This document shows, one piece after another, positions 43,372-54,300 of a stretch of 64,000 bases of DNA; the first letter of the stretch is position 1, and every line of letters starts with the position of its first letter. The stretch spans positions 40,027,362-40,091,361 of the forward strand of contig NC_060061.1 of the NCBI RefSeq assembly GCF_020283565.1, read 5' to 3'. Below the pieces are notes generated by a model. The model did no database searches. It was not told where the DNA came from and was given only the letters and a program-made list of their open reading frames with translations. The translations under genes were made by a program, and so were the position numbers. This stretch comes from Trifolium pratense (Eukaryota; Streptophyta; Magnoliopsida; Fabales; Fabaceae).

Positions 43372-44441
43372 TGATTCTGACAAACTCTTTAATGATTTTA
43401 AGGTTTTGATGATAACAAAGTATTACATGTACAATTGGTCTTACTAAACATTGTTCTAGTACACAGGATCACAAGATAAAATTTTATGCTCACTCTGAAC
43501 AATAAAATAGAGAAGCTAAGTTGAAGTTCTGGAACCAAGCTCTGAAGACTCACAGAGGTTGTCCAGTTTCAGAAGGATGATTTACTCAGACTCTTAATCT
43601 CAAGTTGCTGGCATTTGTCAGAGAATGTCACCTGCTTTTAATGATTGAAGAATAATCATCAAGACCTCTAACATAAGAAATTATTGAAGAATGATCACAG
43701 TACATCATCTTTATCCTCAAGTATGGAGGTATTGTACTATCTTACCTTAACTAGTAGAGTATTATTCTTCAAAGACATGATAATGGAATTATATACTCAA
43801 TACGGCAAAGGATTCAAAATTCCTCTACAAGGATTGTACTATTCCAGCTTGCATTTGAAGCTTCTAAAACAGTCATCGATCTTCAAACGTCTTTATTCAT
43901 TGCCTATAAATAGAGTACCTCATCTTGAAGAATTGATTAGTGAGATTCAAACATATACACAAGACTATCAAGGCTCTGAAACTTTGAAATATCTATCTAA
44001 ACACTTTGAATTTATTTAATCTTTGTATCTTAGAATTAAGTGTTATAGTCTTGAGAGCTTTGTATTTTGTGAACACCACGTATATCAAATGTTCAATCTT
44101 ATCTATCTTAAATTTCTCTTAAGTTAGTGAAGTCTCTTGCTTGTGTGCTTGAGCATAGGGAGTTTCTTGTTAGTGAACTTGAGCAAAGGAAGTTTATTGT
44201 TTGTGTGCTTGAGTATTTGAAATCTTTAGTGATTATAGTGAAATCCCTTGAAAGCGCGGGGACCAAAGTGCTCTCGGATTCGAAAGGGAACCGATATAAT
44301 TCTTGTGTGTTTGTCTCTTCTCTCTCTCCCTCTCTCTCTGTGTTTATTATCAGCTGCATAACTCTTTTAAGTCTCAAACACTTTAAAAAAATTTAGAAAA
44401 CAAAACACTTAAACCCCCCTTCTTGTGTGTTTTCCACCTTT
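43372..44441 (+). repeat. Degenerate Sirevirus-type LTR
   Basis: It shares GGTTTTGATGATAACAAAGT near its start and the run of C plus TTGTGTGTTTTCCACC near its end with the element 2 LTR and the solo LTR at 60307. No matching 5-bp flanks were found, so the copy is probably rearranged. ORFs at 43684-44019 and 44127-44396 lie inside it and look accidental. Confidence 0.6.
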
Positions 44442-44722
44442 AGTTTCTTACAACCATCTACACCGCGATCATATTCTTGTTGAATGATCTTCACACATAT
44501 TGAATTACGTTTAACACAAGGTTGAGGAAGTCTTGACATATCCTCTATTTTTGAGAGAGCCCGAGCAAAAGTACAAGAAGAGGAAGCCATCGCTTGTAAG
44601 TGCACAACATCGCTGACATAGGAATCACCGATAACGGTGCAACCATGCACATCCGCTTGCAAATTGTTGTCATGGGTCTTCCTCTTCAAATATGTTGAAG
44701 GAACCGGAGAAAGACCCACAAC
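44442..44722 (-). pseudogene. LINE ORF1 N-terminal relic
   Basis: The minus strand reads LKRKTHDNNLQADVHGC, then LQAMASSSCTFARALSKIED and SICVKIIQQEYDRGVDGCK. I recall this pattern from plant LINE ORF1 N-termini. The hAT element at 44723 and the LTR-like copy at 43372-44441 interrupt it on either side. Confidence 0.45.
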
Positions 44723-45351
44723 TAGAGGTGGGAATAGGCTAGGCCGAGCTAGGCTTTGCCAAGCCTGAGCCTGGCCTGTCAAAAAATCGAAGGTCTGAGC
44801 CTGGCCTGTGGCCTATCATAGGCTTAAATTCTAGGCCTGAGCCTGGCCTTTTGAAAGTCTGATGTGGCTTGTTAGCCTGTTTAAAAGCCTATTTCATATG
44901 AACATATTTAAATAAATAATTATATTTATTTTGAAATATACTTATGAACTAATAAAATAATGTTCCATTTGATATTTTAGAGAATTTGACTATATATGTC
45001 ATCATATTTCAATTCTAGTTTATAATAATACATTTATATATGTTAAAAACTAATGTAGATTAATAAACTTAAATTACTTAAAAAGTTAATAGATTTATAA
45101 TTTAATCAAAGTATAAATTTTAATATATAAATAATAATCGTAATAAAAATATTATTCATGTTAACTTAAATAGGCCGGCCTAGTAGGCCTCAAAGGCTTT
45201 TTTAATGGCCTGCGGCCTGGCCTTTTTAGCTAAATAGGCTTATAAAAAAGCATTGGCCTGCTCTATTTAAAGAAATAGGCTGGCCTGGCCTGAGCCTATG
45301 TAGGCTAGGCCTTAAGGCCATGTAGGCCGGCCTGGCCTGTTCCCACCTCTA
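44723..45351. mobile_element. Non-autonomous hAT element, 629 bp
   Basis: Ends are TAGAGGTGGGAATAGGC and, reversed, TAGAGGTGGGAACAGGC. CCCACAAC flanks both sides (44715-44722, 45352-45359). Many subterminal AGGCCTG-type motifs surround an AT-rich middle. No ORF. Confidence 0.9.
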
Positions 45352-45497
45352 CCCACAACCTACAACCTAATCTCACAAAGCCTATGCAAGGCAGCCTAGT
45401 GATCCAACACGTATTATTGGTATTGAATGAAAGAAATGATTTTGAAAACAATCTCCAAAACCAACACATATTATAATATATTGAAAGTCAATCTTTG

Positions 45498-45659
45498 AAC
45501 CAATGTTAGTTGGTTCAGTGGTGATTGGCGCTGAACTTGGTATGGGAACTACGATTCGATCCTCCGCAACTACGATTGAGAGGGGACTGTAACCATTTGA
45601 TGTCGGAACTGACCCCGAACCAGTTGATTAAACTGGTGGTCTAAGCCAAAAAAAAAAAG
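45498..45659 (+). mobile_element. tRNA-derived SINE with target-site duplication
   Basis: A-box-like TTAGTTGGTTCAGTGGTG and B-box-like ACGATTCGATCC lie near the 5' end, and a short poly-A is at the 3' end. Both flanks read GTCAATCTTTG (45487-45497, 45660-45670). Confidence 0.85.
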
Positions 45660-45989
45660 GTCAATCTTTGTAAAAAAAAAAAAGAAAGTTGAAAGTCAAT
45701 CTTAAAACTCCCCAATTAATGGTCAATGTGATCAAATGGGTACGCTCAGTTGCAAGGCTCATGCTAGAAGCCTCATTTGGGGGCAATGAAATAGGTGAAA
45801 TGGTTGGATTTTACGAGTTGTTTCAACCACTGCTGGATTGATTCCAAGAGCCAAACGAGTAGAGCGTTCTATAATCTTGACTATCAAAAAAGAAAGTTAC
45901 CACCATGCCATTAATGTATATTAAATTTTATAATTTTAAATGCTTCTTAAAAAAAAATTATAATTTTAAAATATCATTGGGAATTCTTG

Positions 45990-46084
45990 CTAAAAATTAT
46001 TCTTAGTGGCGAAATTCGAAGGAAAATCCTTCAGAATTTCCTGCGGATTTTTTTCAGCAGGAAAATAGCAAATTTCTAGTAGTG
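45990..46084. mobile_element. Possible CACTA-type end fragment
   Basis: Reversed, the end reads CACTACTAGAAATTTGC, as in some plant CACTA termini, with a GGAAAAT-rich subterminal stretch. The opposite end was not found. Confidence 0.3.
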
Positions 46085-46599
46085 GGAGGAGGATTCAAAT
46101 GGCTTCTAATCTCTAAGTTCATAATTCATTTATTAAACAATACTCATATCTTTCCATAGTGTCATAGTGTCAAAGGTCAAAAAATTGACTAAGAAAGCAA
46201 CACACAAACTAAAACTTATTAAAAAGAGCCCGCCTTACATCAACTGTTTTCTCCACCAACAAAAGACGCATATCTATATAACAAGAAGTGGCGATAAGCC
46301 TGCTCTTTGAAGAATCGCTAGGATCTGTATTGTCTTACACTCCAAGGAATCAACATACTTCATAAGCTCTTTCTTCAAATACTAATCTTCAGAACAAAGT
46401 TCATCACCCTTATAAATATAAGACCCCGAAGATACCTCAAAATGACTACGGGGCTAAAATTTATGAAAAGAATCAACAAAGTAGCACCCACTTACTGTTG
46501 TTCCGTCCTTATTCAAAGAGGGCAATGTGGATAAAATATCGTGGGCCGGAGGGTTCAACGGCCTCACCGGGTAGTATCTATCCTAGAAACAAATAATCT

Positions 46600-47100
46600 A
46601 TATAGCTCTCGAAATACCTTTCCAGCTGCTTGAAACGGATCAACCCGTGAGGTTCAGAGGCTTGTATTTTCTCAGGAACAACATGGAATAAATGAAAGAA
46701 TAAACCCTTTGGTAGATGTACTCCTCTTATACTCGCAACAGAATCGGAAGACCTTCACCAACGCCCATCCTAGAGGATGCAGTTCGAAGGAGCAATGTTA
46801 AGGTGGTTTAAGTCAAATACCTTAAACTCAGTGCTCAGTGAATGGTAAAGAAACTTGCATCGATGTGAATATTATCTCATACATTGGCAAAGTGCAAAAT
46901 TCAAAGTGGTTGCAAATCCTTTTCCCGTCACCAGTAGGGCACACTCCCCAATTGTCAGATGTGTCAACATCCGTGTAAGCTTTTTCAAGACCCTCATTCA
47001 AAGAATAAATGGATTTTACCGACATAATTTTGGTAGAAACCCAACAAAAATCAGAAGCATCAAAAGGAAAGTTGAAAACAATCTTCGCATTTCTTGCCAT
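46600..47100 (-). pseudogene. Putative gypsy-type transposon protein relic
   Basis: The minus-strand ORF from 47100 ends in YEIIFTSMQVSLPFTEH. Out-of-frame continuations give LNIAPSNCIL and GLFFHLFHV. This resembles the N-terminal block of the plant putative gypsy-type transposon family. Several stops are present. Sequence down to about 46230 may belong to the same relic. Confidence 0.45.
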
Positions 47101-47106
47101 TTTTAA

Positions 47107-47831
47107 CCTAACTATAGTCGTTGAGAGAGGAAATGAAGAACCTAAAAGAGAACATCAAATGATTATTTATAATGAGACTTGAGCGGGACATTTCATGACA
47201 AAGGATCGAAACAGTTGAAAAACAACTTGAAATATGAAAAAACCAGGTGTCATTAATCTTATTCCTCCAGAGATAGGCTGAAATATGAAAATACAGTCAC
47301 TTACACATATGAGAATCGCCTACACGACCATGGAGGGTGATACTAAAGTAACATTACTTGTGACATTGTGATAGAACAACACTCAACACAAAACCACAAC
47401 GAATCCACTCAGGGTACATCTAGACAAGTCATGATAGAACGACACTTCACATTATCCTTGTTCCAGCCTGCTGTACGTTCAAATCCTTACTATATTGCAT
47501 AGCAACGACTTGAGGGGCAACTGTTCCAGACTGAACTATGGCTCACTATGTTGGCAGGCCATTTACGGTTTAGGCCCAAGACAACTCATCCTCATCCCAA
47601 GCTAAGATGCATCTCCCTCCGACAATGCAATATCCATAGTGGATGAGTGACCTTTATCAGCTCTATTATGGTGAACTAACCAAGAAATAAATGACTTCCG
47701 TCATGAGATATTTGCTACTCATTCTACTCACATTGTGGAACACTCAAGACGATTATTCCCTATATCTCCTAAATATATGTTATTGCACTCATCCTCAAAG
47801 TACATAGATTTCACTATTTCATACAGACTCA
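47107..47831. other. Intergenic segment
   Basis: No gene, repeat or RNA gene recognised. Confidence 0.5.
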
Positions 47832-47847
47832 TCTTGAACCATAACAG

Positions 47848-47945
47848 GCAAATGATAGGTGATGATTATGGGGTGCCAACATAGTTGGGATGTCATAATT
47901 ATCATGTGATGCCTATGCACGCTAATGTTTTATAAAAGAAAAAAA
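47848..47945 (+). mobile_element. Short 5'-truncated LINE insertion, 98 bp
   Basis: It matches the 3' end of the LINE at 41482-42218 (GATGATTATGGGGTG, ATGCCTATGCACGCTAATG) and ends A-rich. TCTTGAACCATAACAG flanks both sides (47832-47847, 47946-47961), a 16-bp duplication. Confidence 0.9.
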
Positions 47946-48133
47946 TCTTGAACCATAACAGACTTGAGCATTGATGTGTTAAATTTTTTACAGGTATCAT
48001 TTGCCACCGTAACTGAATTTTACTACCACGGTTGGAAACATCTAATCACACCAAAGAAATTCGTTCAGAACACCTAACTTTTTTAAAATTTTAACATAAT
48101 TAACTTTATATATCAAAATTACAAATTAATGAG

Positions 48134-48268
48134 TTTTTTTTTTGTCAATTAGATTAATGGCTAAAAATTCCATTTTAAAGGTGAATAAATAGAGTGTCCG
48201 GGATTCGAACCCTAACTTTTACATAATACATGTGATGTTTCTATCAATTGAGTTAAACTCACGAGTAC
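48134..48268 (-). repeat. tRNA-derived SINE upstream of the peptidase gene
   Basis: On the minus strand: GTGAGTTTAACTCAATTG (A box), GGGTTCGAATCCC (B box), then TTATTCACCTTTAAAATGG and a short poly-A. It lies about 110 bp before the peptidase start codon, so it may overlap the promoter. Confidence 0.75.
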
Positions 48269-48376
48269 ATTTTCAGAGTTTTTTTAGTTGAAATAGAAAA
48301 ACTAATTACACCCGACAACACAACATCGTGATTTATACCAAAATACAATTAAATTATTCTTAAAACTAATTTCAAG

Positions 48377-51300
48377 ATGGTTGAGTCATGGGCCGCAATG
48401 AGTGTAAACACTAGAATACCCTTCCCTTGGTCTTCTATACCAAAAGAAAGGAGTACCCTTAATTTCGGTTCGTCCTCTTCATTTCTCGGCTTCAAACGAG
48501 AATCAAAAGCCGCAAAACAAAAAAAGCACTTATTTAGAGTCCAAAAAACAAAGGCAAACAAAACCTTTGTTGCTAGTGTCACTAGAAACAATTCACCTTT
48601 ACTTCTCCAGTTTTCGACCAACGACAGTATGGGATTGAAGGGTGCTCCCGCCGCCGCCACTTTATCTTCATCTGACGACGTCGTTCTCAAGTCTCCGAAC
48701 GACAGTCGTCTTTACCGTCTCATTCATTTGGAAAATGGGCTTCAAGCTTTGCTTGTTCACGATCCTGAGATTTATCCTGAAGGTCCTCCCAAAACTGAAA
48801 CAATCGAGGAAGATGAAGAAGAAGAAGATGATGAAGAGGATGAAGAAGATGGAATGGATGATGATGATGAGGAGGACGAAGAAGAAGATGGAATGGATGA
48901 TGATGATGAGGATGTAGATGGAAGAGAAGGAGGCAAGGCTGCTGCAAATCAGAGTAAAAAGGTTGTTTTTTTTTATGTTGTTTTGTCTTGTGTTAATGAT
49001 TTTTGACCAATACCCATTTTGATTTTAGCTTTTTTTTGTTGTGTTGATGGGAAATAGTAGGAATGGTGTTAGGGGTATGATGGGGTCTAGGTTGTGTGTG
49101 AAAATGTACTCATGTAGAGGAGAGGAGATTCGAAGACAGTTACTGTCAAAGAGTCCATTATTGGTCGAGAGAGTCTAAACATGAGTAGAGACAATCCTCA
49201 CCTTACAAGTCGATTTTGTAAGATTGAGTTAGCCCGAACTCCCAATTCTAAGATGGTATCAGAGTCTTCTCTAAGATTCGTTGGACTATCTGCTATTAGG
49301 TTTTCACTATCGGACCAATTGCCAATGCTGGTCATGCTGGGCGTGAGTGAGTGTGTTAAAGAGTCCCACATTGGTTGATAGATGGTTTGAACATGAGTTT
49401 ATAAGTAGAGACAATCATCATCTTACGAGGCGGTTTTGTAAGGTTGAGTTAGACTCAACTCCCAATTCTAGGAGTTATGTTATGTGCAATTTGCTTTGTC
49501 AATATGTTTGATTTTTTATTTTTCATTCATGACATGTGTATTTTTTAGTCAAAGATTCTCTAGTATATATGTTTGATTTTGATTGTGGGTATGTTTATGT
49601 GTTTTGTTTTCAGGCTGCAGCAGCTATGTGCGTGGGAATTGGCAGTTTCTCTGATCCGAATGAAGCACAAGGGCTAGCTCATTTTTTAGGTTTGGCTATT
49701 TAACTTTTTCAATCAGAAGTATAAATTTTGTTAATTTATCGAGGGATGATTATATTCGATTATGAATTCCTTGTATCTGTTTTGTAGAACACATGCTCTT
49801 CATGGGGAGTGATGAATTTCCAGATGAAAATGAGGTATTTTTTATTATGTCATGTATTAGTAGAATTGTCTACAAACAATTGATAATATCTGAACCTGGA
49901 AATCTACTGTTATATAATAAGATAGAGATACATTGATGTTACTTTTGCACCAGTTCAACTGTTATTGCACTTCTCTTTGTCATGTGCCTAAATTTGAATT
50001 TAGGAATTCTACATGTTTTCTGTCAGTAATTTTTCTCTTGAAAAAACATTACATATTTCATTTTATGTAAGGATCTTATAGCTGGTAGCAATCTTGAAAT
50101 TCCATCTCTGAATGCCACATTGCCCTCAAGTGTCTTTTTGAATTTTCAACTTCCAATAGGTACTGATAAAATATAAAATAAATGATACATTTATGCAATG
50201 TTCTTGCATTATCATCATTATTATTAATATAGTTATAATGACCTAAGTTATTCTTTTATTCCTTCTACGGTTCTACCTATCAGATTTTACTTTTTGTGGT
50301 TTGGCCAATTCAGCTTACTCTTAACCCCAACTTATTCTCCCTTCCTTCTTTATAGAACTTCAACATTGATTGGGATGAGTTTGATTAATTTCGTCATTTG
50401 TTTGACATAAAGTACTGTTAATTGGCTTAGAAATCTGACATTCAGTCTCTTCTTTTGTTAGTATGATAGCTATTTGTCGAAGCATGGTGGCTCTTCAAAT
50501 GCATACACAGAAACTGAATATACCTGCTACCATTTTGAAGTGAAGCGCGAGTTTCTCAAGGGCGCCTTGAGAAGGTAAAATATGCTAGGCACTGTCTATT
50601 ACATGATTTCACGCAATACTTTTTGCAGAGGGTTTTGTTTCCACTACCCTTTTCAATTGGCATTTAATTTCATACTATGCGGTGATGATGTTGATGTAAG
50701 ATGTGTTGGTTATGTAACGAATTTTAGCTACTGCAGTTTTATAGAAGTATAAAAGATAATTCATTTCTTTCTCTTTTAATATTTATATTATTAGATTACA
50801 CGCCACATATGCTGTAAAGCAGAAAAAGCATGAAACAAAAGTAGTATGCTTTAAAATACAATACCTTCCGATTATTATTATTCTTGTAAATTTGATCCTA
50901 TATTCTCTGTTATTTTAGTCATCTCAGTATTTGTTGAAATATTTGACCTATGTTATATAGATTATTATCAATCCACTCACATTGGTTATATATATGAATG
51001 ATTTTGATTTTAATAATCTTGATGTCTTTGGTAAATTATTATTGAAAATTGGGAGCTCTTGTGAAGTTGTGGCATAATATTATTTTGGTTATAAATACTT
51101 TTTGTTGGTTACATTTGCACCGAATTTAGCTATGATGAATGTAATGGTTCAGTTTTATAATGTGTAGCTCAGACTTAAAACCATTGGGCATTCCTGTCCA
51201 CCTTGATATGCTAGATTTCTGCTTAACCTTTATTGATTTTTTTTTTCCGTCAGATTTTCTCAATTTTTTATATCTCCTCTTGTAAAAGCGGAGGCCATGG

Positions 51301-54300
51301 AGCGAGAAGTACAAGCAGTAGATTCAGGTATTTCCATTTTAGCTTTTCTTTTTAAGATTTTCTTTTTTTGAAAAAAGCTCCAATGCATATCTGCCAGTTT
51401 GCTGATGAACTGTATTTTATTATTGTATACCATAGAATTTAACCAGGTGTTACAAAGTGATGCTTGCCGTCTTCAACAACTTCAGTGCCATACTTCTACA
51501 CCTAATCATCCTTTGAATAAATTCTTTTGGGGTATGTTGTATTATGTTACTCATTCGTTTATTGGTCAATTAGTTATTTAGTTTATTTTGTATAAATTAA
51601 AATGCTACTTTTTATGTCCTTGAAGGGAATAAAAAGAGCCTGGTCGATGCAATGGAAAAGGGTATTGATCTGCGGGACCAAATATTGAAATTATACAAGG
51701 ATTATTACCATGGTGGATTAATGAAGCTTGTTGTTATTGGTGGAGGTGAACTCTGTTTCATTATTATCTTTAAAATGGTTAATCAATTGATCGATTCAGA
51801 TAGAAGTTTACCAAAATTTTGCTTGCCATATTTTACCAAGCAATTGGGTGTTCTGTGCTTTTCCTACAAGTCAAACATGATATTTAGGTTTGCAATCATT
51901 CTTGATTTATATTAGTTGTGGAGAAATTATTGCAGCTGTCTTAAGAATTAGGAATTAGGAGTTAATATGATGACACAGTTAAGGTTATATATTGCTAATG
52001 TTGATAAGGGTTTTTCCCTAAATAATTACCCTTGTAAAATGGTCAGCGTATTATTAACAAATTAAATGATGTTATGCACATAATTTTAACAAATTAAATG
52101 ATGTTATGCACATAATTTTAACAAATTAAATGATGTTATGCACATAATTTGGCCAATTCACTACTTAGAAACAAATGGTTCATTCTAATCTCTCTTGTTA
52201 TTAGTAGGATCAAAACCAACATATTGTGGTTTGGTTTTAATAACATGTTCAAAATAATACAGAGTCTCTGGATGTGCTCGAGAGTTGGGTTGTGGAACTA
52301 TTTGGTGCTGTTAAAAAGGGGCCTCAAGTAAATCCGAAGTTCACTGTGGAAGGTCCAATATGGAAACCCGGTAAAATTTATCGGCTAGAAGCTGTCAAAG
52401 ATGTTCATATCCTTGACTTATCATGGACCCTGCCTTGTCTACATCAAGAGTATCTAAAGAAACCAGAAGATTATTTGGCTCATCTCCTTGGGCATGGTAT
52501 GATATCTCATTATGAGTGAATTTTAGATGGTTGAGACTTGAAATGTATATTTTCATTTCTATATCATCATGCATTTTTTATGCATCTCTCTGGTCAGAAA
52601 AACGTAATACCAAGTTTGTTTTTATGCATCTTATTGTATGACAATTGGCGTAGGAGAGCTTCTTTTATTTCTTTAACAATCCTTTCCTCTCTTTTCTTAA
52701 TGTGATATTTCAAAATTGGTCAACAAGTTTCCTCCAAAGAAATTGCAAGTTCTCATCTATATGGTGAATAATAGAAAGCAGAAGCCGGTCTTTTACACAC
52801 TCCCACATTCCAATTTTTTTTAATATAATAATTTACTCTCCACTTTTAGGCTTGATAAGTTTCTGAAGAATTGTTTTCTGTTTTAAACTTTTTCATATCT
52901 TTCCTAGTTGTGTTTCAAAGATAAATCATTCTATATGTAGTGGAAAATGGTTCTGATTTAATGATAATATATGTTGCTTTCTAGGGAGTATTTTGCATTT
53001 TCTAAATTTCAATGATAATGACTTTTCTATTGTGTGTATCTTTAACTTTACTAAAAGTGCTAGTCTACTTAACTCTAGAAGTCTACTATTGAACCCTCTA
53101 TGGTTGGCTTATTAATAAAAATTTAATTAACCTTTCAGAGGGAAGGGGAAGCTTGCTTGCCTTTCTCAAGGCAAAAGGATGGGCTACATCTCTATCTGCT
53201 GGTGTTGGGGATGATGGAGTTTTTCGGTCATCGATAGCTTATGTCTTTGTTATGTCCATCCACCTTACTGACTCTGGTGTAGAAAAGGTAATCACATTTT
53301 CTTAACTTGCGTAGTAGGCCCTTCAGATTAAAGAGTGAAATTGTGTTTTTAATGAGCTATCACTAGTCAAACTCATAGCAATGGTGGTGGTATTCCTTTG
53401 CATTTGATGAGTTCAATTTTATTAACATTTAGTGATTTTAAACTTTTCATTAATAGCCATAAATGTGAGTTTTGTGAAATCTTGGAAACATTATTGATCA
53501 TTTGTTTGCAAAATTAATTTCATGATTAGTACTTACTTTCAAGTGTCAACATTATTTTTTTTCTTCAATATAGCTTAACTTTTTTTCCTTCACCTCCAGA
53601 TCTTCGATATTATCGGTTATGTCTATCAATACCTTAATTTATTGCGTCAAAATTCTCCACAAGAATGGATATTTAAGGAACTTCAAAATATTGGAAACAT
53701 GGAATTCAGATTTGCAGAAGAGCAGCCTCAGGATGATTATGCTGCAGAGCTTGCAGGTTTCTAAGTTAATTTCTTAAATTTGTTTCCTTGGAGGTCTCTT
53801 TGTTATGCTCTCAAACCTATTATATGATATCATGAGAGTAAATCGAAGAGTCTTCTCGCACTTTCTTACTTGTCGTTGTTTCCTCTGAAAAATACTGCTA
53901 TTCATTGTCCTTATTGACTTATTCTATTGTGCAGAAAATTTGAAGCTCTTTCCATCAGAAGATGTCATTTATGGTGACTATGTGTACAAGACATGGGATG
54001 AGCAATTGGTAAAACAAATTCTTGGTTTCTTCGTTCCCGAAAATATGAGGGTAGACGTTGTCTCAAAGTTGATTCAGAAGTCAGAAGGTGAGTTATTTTT
54101 TCTCCCTTGTCTAATTTGCAATTACACATATGTCTTTAACCCTTTACCTATATCATTGTGAATCTGTGTTAGAAACTTGCTATGTCATTATAAAATATTG
54201 GGAAAAATCTCTTGATTACAGAATAAAATGCATATATCTTTGCGCAAAAGACCCAACACTTTTCTCAAACGACTAGATAGTCTCGCTACAAACCTCTCTT

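Noticed and set aside
43684..44396. Two ORFs of 90-111 codons
   Set aside because: Both lie inside the LTR-like segment and match no protein family.
45498..45560. tRNA gene candidate from A and B boxes
   Set aside because: The boxes are followed by a non-tRNA body and poly-A with a target duplication, so it is a SINE.
48720..48947. Minus-strand His/Pro-rich ORF
   Set aside because: It is the antisense of the acidic stretch of the nardilysin-like exon 1.
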